Assembly: GCA_047967505.1 (NCBI GenBank)
Contig: CM106538.1
Origin: Dipteris shenzhenensis
Taxonomy: Eukaryota; Polypodiophyta; Polypodiopsida; Gleicheniales
Length of the DNA stretch: 64,000 bases
Reading direction: 5' to 3' (one strand)
The notes under the pieces were generated by a model, which worked only from the letters and a program-made list of their open reading frames with translations, had not been told where the DNA came from and did no database searches. Every line of letters starts with the position of its first letter. The first letter of the stretch is position 1. Shown in pieces: positions 1 through 10,406 of the stretch. The position numbers and the translations under genes are program-made.

Positions 1-210
1 AGAGCAGGAGTAGGAGCTATGGATGTAGATGTGATGGATGAAGATGAACTAGTTGCAGCAGCAGCTAGCCTAGTTTCATCACCACTCACAATGTCCCACA
101 AGCCCTTGCCAACCAAAATATTGCGGAGCATAAATGACCACAAGGCATAGTTTGATCCTTCCAATTTATCCCCTTTTAGTGATAGTGCCAAAGCTTTCAG
201 AAAGAGACAT
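1..210 (-). pseudogene. Copia gag N-terminus (UBN2/DUF4219-like), frameshifted
   Basis: From an ATG at 208-210 the minus strand reads MSLSESFGTITK, then a one-base shift leads into a frame reading KLEGSNYALWSFML followed by a GKGLWDIV motif. This K-L-x-G-x-N-Y-x-x-W pattern is the standard start of Copia gag in the UBN2 family, which forms the capsid of the virus-like particle. The intact Copia at 16373 has an equivalent start (KLDKNNFQAWKF, then GKGVWEYI), although it is a different element. A serine/threonine-rich stretch follows before the window edge. The frameshift suggests a dead copy, but only about 70 residues are visible. Confidence 0.7.
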
Positions 211-796
211 TATTCCTGACAAATAACTGACAAGAAGATTTGGGTGTCCAAGAAGCAGGAAAAGAGCGCTGAAGCAAATCGATTTGAAGTAGGAGCTTCC
301 GAGGTGGATGTCAGTTTGATTCGGGGCTGGAAATTGCTGAGAAGAGCACCAATGTAGCAGTAGATGAACTCGTATTGAAGAAGATGGCTGCTGCTACTGA
401 GAAGAGCATCAATGCAACTATAGGAGACTGCTGTAGGCAGTAAAAAACAGCAAGAGGAGATGCCGAAAAGTGCTGGAAATCAGGGCGACCTGAAGTAGAA
501 GCCCCCGGGCTCAAGGGCGACCTCAAAAAGAGGGGCGAAGTGAAGGCGACTTGATCTGAAGCTGTTCGGCCTGAAGTCTGAAAATCAGCAACATTGGTTG
601 TCGACCAAGTCCTGGAGAAAGGCGACCTGAAGAAGACCTCCCGGGGCAGCAAAAAACTCAAGTTCTTCACAGCAACTGACTGAAAAACGAGCTGGAAACT
701 GAAGTGGGCTGAATGTAGGATTGAGAGCAACACGAGGACACGAGAGAACTTGCCACAAGACGGAAGGCAAGGCTGAATCTCGGTTCAAGTGACTGA

Positions 797-809
797 GGCT
801 CTGATACCA
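797..809 (-). promoter_or_regulatory. Primer binding site, tRNA-Met type
   Basis: The minus strand reads TGGTATCAGAGCC, the usual complement of the initiator tRNA-Met 3' end that primes Copia reverse transcription. It lies two bases inside the LTR end at 812. Confidence 0.8.
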
Positions 810-811
810 CT

Positions 812-996
812 TGAAGGAACACAAATGGAGACAAAAGTGAACACCAGTGAATGGATGTGCTCACACACGAAAGCTCCAACAGATGTTCAATAGATAAGAA
901 TACAAAGTACTTGGCATATATAGTGACCAAGTAGAACATAAAAATAAACCAAGTACTAGACTAGCCTACAAGGTCATATCTTTGTATATGTCTACA
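812..996 (-). repeat. Copia 5' LTR (185 bp)
   Basis: On the minus strand it starts TGTAGACATATAC and ends TTCCTTCA next to the primer binding site. The TG...CA ends, primer site and exact junction with Gypsy sequence at 997 define it. The partner LTR is outside the window, so age cannot be estimated. Confidence 0.7.
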
Positions 997-1656
997 GTAC
1001 CACCACGTCAACTTGAAGGAGCCACACTCTCTAGCATCCTAAGTTGCCCTGTGTCAATTCCCATCGGAATCCTCCTATGGAATTGTCCCAATCTATGGGA
1101 GAGTTTCAAAGGATGGATTGAACTCACAAATCCCCCTCCACCTATGAACGACATCGAGGATATCACTGTGCGGATGGGTGAGAGAGATGACATATGCAAC
1201 ATTACTATGCCTTTGATCCACAAGCCATATAATGAAGTCAAAGCCATAGTGGATGGTGGAGCAGGTGTAAATGTCCTATCAAAGGAGTTCTATGAAGAAT
1301 GGGGTCTCCCACCAATGCAAAAGGCTAATTTTAACATACACCTTGCCAATGATTCCCGGGCTAAACCCTTGGGAATAGTGAATGTTGTGTCCACAAAGAT
1401 CGCAAGAGTCTACTTTTCCTTTCAATTCAAAATCTTGGATCTCCCCAAAAAATCCTATCAAATCTTACTGGGACGTCCTTGGTTACAAGAAGCATCAGTC
1501 CTCCATGACTGGGGAATTGATAGACTAACAATCCAGAATCGCGACATTGCAGTCAGGGTGAATGTGGGGACAGGAGCTATTAAACCAATTGTGCCTAGAG
1601 CATTGGATGACACATCTTCAACAACAATCTCAAGCAAATCAGCTTTCTTGCAATAG
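997..1656 (+). pseudogene. Gypsy retropepsin-like protease region
   Basis: This is the aspartic protease that cuts Gag-Pol. The frame contains the catalytic motif in the form VDGGAGVNVLS (around 1249-1278) and later the ILLGRPWL motif near 1465, the flap-distal block typical of plant Gypsy proteases. It ends at a stop at 1654-1656, where copy 2 continues, followed by further stops around 1675-1765, so the polyprotein is broken here. No start codon is expected: the true gag start is missing. Confidence is high for identity and low for function. Confidence 0.85.
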
Positions 1657-2703
1657 CATGCCATAGCAGGTGACTCATAAAGCAATGCCAATAACTGGAT
1701 ACAAACATTGGCAACCATCCACAACTGACATTCATTAGATCCCATCTTCTCACAGATAGATGCTTAGTGCTACAGGTAGATCCTCCACTCCCACATGAAG
1801 AACTAATCGATCTAGAGATGCCATTCTTTATGGCTAAACTCGAGTGGGATAATGAACCTGAAGAAGATACCCATACCAATGATGACTCAGATTTTCCTTG
1901 GGACCTTGAAACAAATGTTGAGAATGCTAAAATTGAAGGTCAAATCTTTGATAATGACTTAGACATTCTGCATGCCCTAATGGCAGTCGAGCTCCCAAAA
2001 GTTAAACCTCCAAAGTTGAATAATAGCAAAAGATCCCACAAGAAAGCTGGAGGAAATCGCAAAAAAGCCAAGGCCGCGAGCACTTCAATGAATTCGAACA
2101 AGTCCAATCAAGGATCATCGAATTGTACCTTGCAAAGTTAGCTCCCTCAAAATCAGAACCACTGCCTCTTGAATGGTCCCTTGAGGGACTGGAAGGAGTA
2201 TGCGCAGCAAATGAACCCTTGGCAACACCTTACCAGTGGAAAAGTTACCCCACAGTTCCCAACGTAAGAAGTTTTGAAAGTATAAGCCACATATGCAAAT
2301 GAAGCTCAATCAAGAGACTTCAGAAAAAGAAAGTCAAAATGAGCCTAACAAATTGGTAAATGAAACGATGCAACCCAGTACACATGGCATATGTCAGGCT
2401 AGTTCAACACCATCAAAGGTCAATCTTCGAGAAGTGCCGGAATACTTCAAGAATTACACTAGTGGTAGTGCACCAATAGCAATGCCAAGACCACTAAGAG
2501 AATCTGAAGTTCAAGAAACTGATAGCATTGGAGAAACTCCAATCTATGAGGGACTGGCAAAAACACGCACAATAAACCTCGCCCTTGAAGGGGAGGAAGA
2601 AAAACTGGTTTTCATTGGGAAACAACTTCGACAAGAAGATGAAACCAAACTCAAAGCACTCCTAATGGAATACCATGACTACCTTGCATGGTCATAGAAA
2701 GAG
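1657..2703 (+). pseudogene. Gypsy protease-RT linker, broken
   Basis: Two open stretches (1767-2141 and 2293-2697) match the copy 2 linker at 48300-49250. They are acidic and then charged, without a recognised domain. The second runs into the N-terminal edge of RT (a YHDYLAWS block) and is cut by a TAG at 2695-2697 where copy 2 has TAC. Frames change between 2141 and 2293, so at least one indel is present. Confidence 0.75.
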
Positions 2704-4227
2704 ATGAAAGGAATTTCACCAAAAGTGGCAGTACACACAATACCTATAAGGGAAGGTGCTCACCCTAAGGTATGTGGACCTTATCGCACAAATCCTAAAT
2801 ATGGCACCATGGTTTATGACGAGCTGGAAAAACTCCTAGATGTCGGATTCATCCACGAGATAGAGCACATTGATTGGGTTTCACCCATTGTCATTGTGCC
2901 TAAATGCAACAAGAAGCTCAAAATATGCATAAACTTACAAAATATGAATGCTGCCACAATTAGGGATCACTATCCCCTACCTTTAACAAAAATACTGTCG
3001 GAAAAGTTGGCAACTTAAAAAATATATAGATTCTTGGATGGCTTCAGTGGCTATAACCAAGTGCAAATCGCTCCTACAGACCAATCAAAGACAACATTTC
3101 TATAGAATGGGGTATTTTTACAAATAGAGTCATGCCATTTGGCCTTTGTAATGCCCCGGCCACATTCCAGCGAGTCATGTTCATAGCTTTCAAGTCATTT
3201 TTGAATAAGTTTTTACAGGTGTTCTTGGATGATTTTTGCATCCATTCAAACAAACAAGACCACTTCAAATGTCTTGAAGCAGCACTAATCAAATGCAGGG
3301 AGTATGGCATTTCCCTAAATCCAACAAAATGCCAGTTCATGGTCACCCACGGAGTTGTTTTGGGACACATCGTCTCTCAACATGGGATTGCAGCTGACAT
3401 GGATAAAATCAAAATCATCATGGAATTGCCTCCCTACAAATTCCAAAGGTGTACAGGTCTTTATGGGACATGCTGGCGATTATAGAAGATTTATATTGTG
3501 GTATGCCATGATAGCTAGACCACTTTACAAATTATTAGTGGATTTCTTATGGATCGAAGAGTGCGACCAAGCCTTTGAGCTTCTAAAGTGGCGCCTAATC
3601 ATAGCTCCCATCCTTATATCTCCCAATTGGGATATTGATTTTCATGTTCATACTGATGGATCCAAGTATGCAATTGGGAGTGTGCTTTATCAACCTGGTG
3701 AACATAAGAAAGACTACCCATTCTACTTTGCCAGTCGACAACTCAATGATGCAGAGATCAACTATACCACCATAGAAAGAGAAGCCCTAGCAATGGTGTA
3801 TAGTGTCAAGAAATTTTGGCACTATCTACTGGCAAATGATTTTGTCTTCTACACCGACCATCAAGCATTGCTTTATCTTGTGAATCGTCCTTGTACAATA
3901 GGAAGAATAACCAAATGGCTCCTCTTGCTTCAAGAATTCAACTTCAAAATAGTGGTCCGCAAAGGTGCCCAACACTACATTACTGATCACATGTCTCATG
4001 TCAAGTCGAGAGAAGAAGCCACTAGAGTAGAAGATGACTTACTAGATGCCACACTATTTCAAATAGATGCTGTTCCAGAGTGGTGTGGAGATATCATTGG
4101 GTACTTGATGGTAGGAAGACCACCCCCTGAAATGAGAGCAGTAGATGCTAGAAAATTGATTCTAAAGGCTGCACCCTATCAACTCATTGTAGGACAACTG
4201 TATAAGATGGGCAAGGATCATATTTAA
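2704..4227 (+). pseudogene. Gypsy reverse transcriptase and RNase H, broken
   Basis: Three overlapping open stretches (2704-3018, 3132-3485, 3355-4227) encode RT then RNase H. Visible RT blocks are DWVSPIVIVPK, FLDGFSGYNQ and MPFGLCNAPATFQR. The active-site block, VFLDDL in copy 2, has become VFLDDF. RNase H follows with HVHTDGSKYAIGSVL, TIEREALAMVYSVKKF and YTDHQALLYL. A stop near 3018 and a frame change near 3440 inactivate it. Copy 2 carries the same region at 49250-50570 in better condition. Confidence 0.85.
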
Positions 4228-5303
4228 GAAGATGTGTAACGCCTCATGAGATCATGCCAATCCTGAGTGAAGTCCATGAAGGCATTGTAGGAGGACACTT
4301 CCAAGGGGAAGCCACAGCAAGAAAAGTTCTCCTCACAGGCTACTGGTGGCCAACGCTATGGGCAGATGCCTATGAATATGTAAAAGGTCGTGATGTATGC
4401 TAATAGACTACTAAACCACAACACAAAGACTTCAATCCCCTAACAATAGTTGTTGCACAAAAACCACTTGAAAAATGGAGGATTGACTATGTGGGTCCCA
4501 TACATCCAGCAGCAAAAGGAACACAAGCATGCTACATCATTGTGGCCATTGATTACTTTACAAAATGGGCTGAAGCTAAAGCAGTCAGAAAGGCAGATGC
4601 TAAAAGCATAGCAAGATTCTTATATGAAAATGTGATCACCTGATTCAGATGCCCCATTGAAATTGTGTCAGATAGAGGCACACATTTTGTCAATGAGGTA
4701 ATCCAAGAACTCTTGTCTCATTTCATGGTAATCAATACAGAAAGCACACCCTACTATCTCCAAGGGAATGGACAGGCTGAATCCACCAACAAAATAATAT
4801 GCATTATCCTCACCAAGGTAGTAGAACCATAGCATTCTGATTGGGCAGAGAAACTGAATGCAGCCTTATGGGCATTCAGAACCACATTCAAGGTCAGCAC
4901 AAGGAACACACCTTTTCAATTGGTGTATGGCCTTGAAGCTATGGTCCCACTCGAATTTGTAATACCAAGCCTATGCATATCAGTATAGGAATGCATGGGA
5001 GACCATGAATCCTTGCAAGAAAGGCTCAATTAGTTGAGGAAGCATACAAAGACAAGATTAGTCGCCTACCATGCCATGACAATAGAAAAATGTGGAAGAA
5101 AGGCATGGTTTGATATAAATTTGAAAGCTAAAGACATTAAGGAAGGCGACTTAGTCCTGTTATACAATGCCAAAGTACACAAGGGGAAACTAAAGTATCT
5201 AGGTCAAGGACCCTACCGAGTACGAAAGATGAATCCCATCAAAGCTTTGCTGCTAGAAACATTGGATGGAGTCCAATTCAACACAATAATAAAGGGGAGC
5301 TGA
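4228..5303 (+). pseudogene. Gypsy integrase and GPY/F module, heavily broken
   Basis: The integrase homologous to copy 2 (50800-51937) is present but scattered with stops, for example at 4225, 4400, 4640 and 4830. Recognisable pieces are the GYWWP block of the zinc-binding domain, DYVGPIHPAAKG of the catalytic core and an EIVSDRGTHFVNE-type core motif. The last open stretch (5034-5303) holds GDLVLLYNAKVHKGK and LGQGPYRV, the GPY/F module found at the C-terminus of many Gypsy integrases. No chromodomain is seen after it. Confidence 0.8.
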
Positions 5304-5522
5304 TTGAAGCGCTACTACAACAACATGTAAGCCATCCTCGACAAAAACAAAGATTTGGGAAACCAAGTCTTCCTTAGGATTAGATTGTATCATGAGCACT
5401 CACTTGCATATGTACGTCTTCGCAAATATAGGTAGCATCAATCAATTTTAAGCTAGGGCTCAGAAGTGATGCCTGAGTTCTAGCTGCCCTATGAAAACCC
5501 CAGTAATAAAAAAAGCATATAG

Positions 5523-5554
5523 CATTAGGAAAAAAGGGAGCTCATTTTGGGGCC
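5523..5554 (+). repeat. Left terminal inverted repeat (32 bp)
   Basis: It begins CATTAGGAAAAAAGGGAG and ends with TTTTGGGGCC. The right end is its reverse complement with two substitutions. The flank is gcatatag, matching Gypsy copy 2. Confidence 0.85.
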
Positions 5555-6013
5555 TTTTACGGTTTGGAAAAATAAGCTCTCAACCAATCAATAGAAGGCC
5601 AACGTAACGTTGAAAATTCACGAAAATAAGAGAAAATAGAAAAAAGAAACAATACTTTATGTAAGTACAAGCGTGCTACATTAATGAGGAGATTGGTTTT
5701 TTATTCGTAGAAGATCTTTGGACAAGAAGATAGAATCTAAACTGACATTTTATCTGACAAGATCCTTCCCGCTTCCACCTTCCTTTGAATTTTCAAATAT
5801 TGTGCCGCCTTTCGTGCGAAAGGTCTACCATTCTACACCATTGCCTCATTGTGCAACTGCCTTCCTTTTCCAAAACTGCTCCCTTGATCCTGTTTGGTGT
5901 AGAGTAAGATGTTTCTCGTCAACTGTCTGTTTGCCCACTTTCTCTTTCTTGAAACTTCAAATTGTTATCTTAGTTACATTACTTTGCTATTCTTACAGAT
6001 TCAGAAAATCTCC

Positions 6014-7453
6014 ATGGTGAACCAAAACCACGGCCGTTCTTGTGCAAGACGCTCTGTGGATGATAATGCTACGAAGGCAGAATTATACCAAACATCCTTA
6101 CCCCGTCGACCTGCTTCTTCTATTTCGTCGGTAGAGAATTCAAGTACAGTCAAAACAGAAGGAACTTGGGAAAGGTTTAGTGTTTCGAAAGGAGCATGGG
6201 TGCTCATGCAACCTAGCAAAAGAAAAAGACCCCAGACAAAAAACATTTTCTTGGCATCGTGGAAGGGAAGAGTACGAGATTTTAAAATCACCAAAGGGAA
6301 GATATCCGTGAAAGAAGTTTTGATTCAGCACGTGTACATGCATAAAGAACTTGTCTTGCGAGACTATCCAAAAAATCTTCCGCAACACAGGCCTAATTGT
6401 ATATTTTTCTATTGTGGTTTTTTCCTTCATGAGGTGTATGGATTTTTAAGATGAAGCTTTCTCTCTTAACTTATTGACATTCTTGTGTTGTTTTATTTCA
6501 GATTTATATCCTTCATCGTATGAGACATGGCAAAACATCGATTGTATTTTGGGATTTATAGATGTTCTGCATGGATCGATAGGAGAACAACAATACCAAG
6601 GTCGATGTGCAACAGAGCTAGCTCAATCGGGTATATTTTTTACTGATCATTTTTATCAGTTGCTGGACAAAGCTAACACACATGGTGTATTAATAAAACA
6701 AGACCTTCCGGCATGGAATTCGGTGGATTGGCCTCACCCACATTCTAGTGTTACAGAGGCATATAGGGCGAAGCTTTTTACAGAAGTACAGAAAGCTCTG
6801 AGGCCCAATATTGCCACTAGGATAGTAAAAATTTCTTTGTGCATGCCTCTCACAGTTTTTGTAGACTTGTTTAATACCTTTCCAGTAAAGGTTTCAAAAA
6901 CAATGCTCACAGTTAAAGCAACAAATTCGGCATGCATGCCACAATTTTTGGATAAAGGTTGGGATAAGAAGACATGTAGTTCAGTGTTTTGTGAGGTGGT
7001 CCAACCTTCTATGCAACTGAAGTACATGGTTGCATCACAAAATCTTATTTTCTCTTTTTATTACAAGCGCAGTCGAATGCTAGGTTCAAAGCTTGTCCCA
7101 ATGGACCAAGATGAAGAGTCGTTTGGTGCACAAAATAAACTTATTGATATTGATGTTCTTGAGAATGGTGATGTGGTAGCCAGTATCTCGTTAAGAGAAT
7201 GTTGCTCCCTAGCTCAATTACGCAGTGACATTCTGTTTGAGACTGAAGGTTCTATCTCAAACGACTTTTTATTTATCTACAAGAACAGAAAGGTACACCA
7301 TCTGATTTATCCTAGTCTCTATAAGCATTGCTATTAGTTTAATTTACCACTCTAATTCATATTGCTTTTTTGCAGTTACTCAGAAGAAGAGAGAGCTCAG
7401 TTAAATGCAAAGACATAGAAAATTTTAAAATTGAGATCACACATACTCCATAA
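6014..7453 (+). CDS. Unrecognised 417-aa protein, three exons, TIR element gene 1
   Basis: I join exons 6014-6398, 6502-7292 and 7376-7453: both introns are GT-AG (103 and 83 bp), phases agree, and the frame stays open to TAA. A further 5' UTR intron (about 5904-5998) is plausible because a cttacag acceptor sits just before the ATG. I do not recognise the family. The N-terminal 60 residues are basic and Ser-rich. Around residues 55-115 a block with KGAWVL, WKGRVRDF and HKELVLRDYP has a spacing faintly like a BAH-type chromatin module. The final 90 residues (DVLENGDVVASISL, FLFIYKNRKL) look like a beta-grasp fold. No signal peptide, membrane segment or DDE or HxxR-Y recombinase pattern is seen. 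As the element's only long plus-strand gene it could be an unknown recombinase or an accessory chromatin factor. Confidence 0.65.
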
Positions 7454-7618
7454 AGAAAGGTTTTGTATTCAATCAAGTAAGATTTTGTACAGAATTGTTT
7501 AGCTGAATCTGTAGAACATATTTCTAACATCCATTTTCTATTTATGTACAGTTTCATCCAGAGGCTGCTCTACATTTTCTGGAGGATCTTCTCTCTGCTG
7601 CTCCATCCTGTCCGTGCT

Positions 7619-9632
7619 TCATCCTGTCTCCTCCACTGCCCCAGAAGCCTCTCTTTGCTGCTTCTCCACCTTCTCCTCAACATCAACAGCAGGTCTTTGC
7701 TCCTGTGTCTGCTCCTCCTCAGCACTCTGTGATTGCTCCTGTGGCTTCTGGTCCTCAACATCAGGTGCTTCATATGTGGGATCAAGGTGTATGACACCTT
7801 CTTGTACTTTAGAGCTTTCACCCAGCTCCACAGTAGCTGCTACAATAGGTTTGGGGGAGGCATAGCTCAAAAACCTCAAAATTGTATGAGCTCTAAAATT
7901 ATGTACATAGTTGGGGCTGAAGCTATCCTCTTTCATCTGCAATGGCAGAGGATAATTTAGAACACTTTGTATCATTATGAATTATATTCAAGCTAAATGA
8001 AAAGTATTTTTCCTTACCAGATCTGGCTGTTCCTTTTCAAAGTAGCTTGAAAGTATATATTTTGCATTGATCAGCACCCTCCATCCACAACTACTTGAAT
8101 CATTTTGTTGTGGTGTCTGTACAGTTAGAAAAAAATGTTAGAAACTGTGAGCATCAGCACAAAACAAAATTATTCAATAAGTTCAAAGACATAGCATTTA
8201 ATAGACCTTTTACCTGTAGACTTAATGGCTCTATTGAATCCAACAGAGAGACATTTGGAGGACAATGATCCAATGCATCTAATAGCCTTCTAATACAACT
8301 GCAATATGTATAATTTAGTTAGTATGGTATCAAAATAATGAAGTTTTGAGTTCAGAAAGCACACACAGTAGTTACAATTTCAGCTCTCTGTGTGTGTTTT
8401 TTAGAGAGTTGAATAGAAAGCACTGCTTCTGCTAGATGTCAATAGACACAAAACTCCAGTGGTCACTGCATAAGGAAAAAAGCATAAGCAAATGAAAGGC
8501 TACAAGAGTTCCCAATATTAAAGAAGAATCTTAAAAGAAGTAGTCACCCACATACCTGCTATGATATGGAAGTAGCAAAATGTCAATTACTTCAAAATTG
8601 CAGTGTTTGAACCAGCTGGAAATACTCATGGGAGTCTCTTTTGCATCTCTTAATCTAGAAGAAATGGCTGGATCAACAATATGGACTGTATGTTGTACAG
8701 AGGGATGAAGCCAGCTTCTCATCATGCTGCATAGGATCAGAACATAATTAGGGTAGGTTATAAAAGAGTTACAAGGAGGATTGATTTGCAAAAAATGTAA
8801 AATCTAAAGACACTTACTAGAGCATTGCAAGAATGATAGTATCTGAGCAATACTCATTCTTGTTAGCCAATGCTGCTAAGCATTGTTTTGTCAAATCAAA
8901 ATCATTGACTGAAACTTCATCCTCAATATGTACAACTACATCAGGGCCCAGCTCCTTCAACCTTCTATGTATGTGTAGCTCCTTCTTTCCAGTTTCCACA
9001 TCTATCACAGATTTTGTTTCTTTTACTTGCTGCTTCAGTGAGTCCTCATAAGCAGCCTTCCCTCTGGTGTTCTTTGAGTGTGTTACCTCAACAACCTTTA
9101 CCTCATCAACCTTGACCTTCCTTGTAGGTGGAATTAGCAATATATCTCTCATTTTGATGTCCTGCCATTCCACAGGATGAACCAGCTTGTCATATCTCCA
9201 TCTCACTCTGGACAAAGTGTTGAAATCTTTGGCCATCAAAGTCACCCTGTGAGCATGGGCTGCTACAAGCATTGCATCCTCAAAATATTTCTCCAGGTAA
9301 TCCTCTGCCATTTCCTGCAAGGAAAGAATGGCAGTTCTATTCCACCTGAACCCAAGGTTCCAACTGTCACAAATTTCTCTCACCAGTCTTTGAAAGGGTG
9401 CTTTGGGTATTGCAAAACCTATGGCTTTCTGTTGCCTCCTTATTTCCCTAAGCACACCTGCACCCTTATTCAATCTTTTGGCCTTTTGCTTGAGCAAGCT
9501 CATTGGCTTACCCTTCTTGCCATGTGAAGCTCTTCCCTTTGGAGGAACACTAAACTTCTTGGAACCTGTCCCAGCTGCTGTTGCTGCTGGTCCTTTGCCA
9601 ACTTGCCTTGCAGTTGATTTGGTTCTTGCCAT
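7619..9632 (-). CDS. Histone H3-like / Ulp1 (C48) protease fusion, six exons
   Basis: Exons 9632-8818, 8726-8556, 8465-8376, 8298-8214, 8116-8018 and 7936-7619 join through five GT-AG introns of 77-97 bp with matching phases: 526 codons including the stop. Residues 1-56 are an H3-like tail (MARTKSTARQ: K4 kept, K9 position is Q). Residues 57-150 align to the H3 fold without gaps (VLREIRR, PFQRLVREI, FEDAMLVAAHAHRVTLMAKD). Loop 1 is not lengthened as it usually is in CENH3. Residues about 151-235 form a charged linker. A C48 protease follows: DTIILAML, ILLLPYHSSDHWSFVSIDI with the catalytic His, and TPQQNDSSSCGW with the oxyanion Gln and catalytic Cys. The Asp of the usual DSL is Asn, and an in-frame TAG lies at 8432-8434. 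A Glu/Gln-rich tail ends the protein. It is convergent with gene 1 across 165 bp. A SUMO/ubiquitin-like protease tethered to nucleosomes is inferred. Confidence 0.85.
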
Positions 9633-9713
9633 CACTCTGAAAAACTGCATACAAAGGATTGGAAAGAGATCAAAGACATGAAGAACATGTTTTTACAAAG
9701 AAAAGGCAATCAC

Positions 9714-10406
9714 AGGGGTGGTAGAAGACAAATAGAGAAATTTGCAATAAAATGCGATATGAGCAGTTTGGAATTTCAAACAGGTCCACATCGCATTTTG
9801 CTGCAAATTTTTTAAATGAAATGCTGGTGCACTCCTACAGTGATTTCTATGTTTCTCCAACCAAATATAGTATGAATGGAGGTCATTCAAGAAGATCACA
9901 TGCAAATATCACACTTGAAGATCTGCATTCCTTCAGTGATTTCTCTGTCTTGGTTTGAGCCTATGCATTTCCATACAGGATGTAATTTTTCTATTTTAGG
10001 CAAGAAGATTGCAGAGGCTAAGGGGAGTCACAAAACCAGACATGTTCTCATTAAGAAAAGGCAATTACAGAGGTGGAAGAAGCCAAATAGACAAATTTAC
10101 AATAAAATGCGATATGAGCAGTTTGGAATTTCAAACAGGTCCACATCGCATTTTGCTGCAAATTTCTGAAATGACATGCTGGTGAACTTCTACAGTGATT
10201 TCTTTGTCTCTCCAGCCAAATACAGTATGAATGGAGTTTATGCAAGAAGACTACAGCTATGGAAGTCAAAAAACCAGAACATGTTCTCACAAAGAGAAGG
10301 CAATCACAGGGGTGGAAGAAGCCAAATAGAGAAATTTGCAATAAAATGCGATATGAGCAGTTTGGAATTTCAAACAGGTCCACATCGCATTTTGCTGCAA
10401 ATTTTC
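9714..10406. repeat. Three hairpin-bearing repeats, type A
   Basis: An approximately 70-bp inverted repeat occurs at 9736-9812, 10092-10169 and 10331-10406. The arms read AATTTGCAATAAAATGCGA and its near complement TCGCATTTTGCTGCAAATT around a 25-base loop. Each lies in a longer direct repeat whose flanks (tctccaaccaaatacagtatgaatgg, the acagtgatttct block) also recur. No long coding frame is conserved. They sit upstream of the H3-Ulp1 start codon. They could be recombinase-binding sites, small-RNA precursors or remnants of a nested MITE. Confidence 0.8.

Larger units (their letters stand above)
1..996 (-). mobile_element. Ty1/Copia retrotransposon, 5' part (runs off window)
   Basis: Reading the minus strand from 996 downward there is a 185-bp LTR beginning TG and ending CA, a 2-base spacer, a tRNA-Met-type primer binding site, an untranslated leader and the start of gag. 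The right boundary is exact: base 997 resumes sequence homologous to Gypsy copy 2 near 47535, so this element inserted into Gypsy copy 1. The rest, including the other LTR, lies left of the window, so no target duplication can be checked. The leader between about 211 and 796 shows no convincing coding sequence. Family assignment rests on the primer site and the gag N-terminus. Confidence 0.8.
997..5522 (+). mobile_element. Athila-like Ty3/Gypsy copy 1, segment 1 (protease to GPY/F)
   Basis: This segment is collinear with Gypsy copy 2 from about 47535 to 52075 and carries the same protease, RT, RNase H, integrase and GPY/F order with many stops and small indels. Its 5' LTR, leader and gag are absent from the window, having been displaced by the Copia ending at 996. 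It stops at 5522, where a TIR element begins, and resumes at 12852. Copy 2 reads straight through this point, which proves the later insertion. Confidence 0.9.

Noticed and set aside
1-209. Plus-strand frame from base 1
   Set aside because: The minus strand reads a recognisable Copia gag start, and the primer site and LTR agree with the minus orientation.
7570-7865. Plus- and minus-strand frames overlapping the end of the H3-Ulp1 gene
   Set aside because: They are shadows of the Glu/Gln-rich last exon, which is in phase with the upstream exons.
8817-9650. Reading the H3-like frame as a stand-alone 277-aa CENH3
   Set aside because: The apparent stop (TAG at 8817-8819) overlaps a GTAAGT donor, loop 1 is not lengthened, and the next exons encode C48 motifs in phase.
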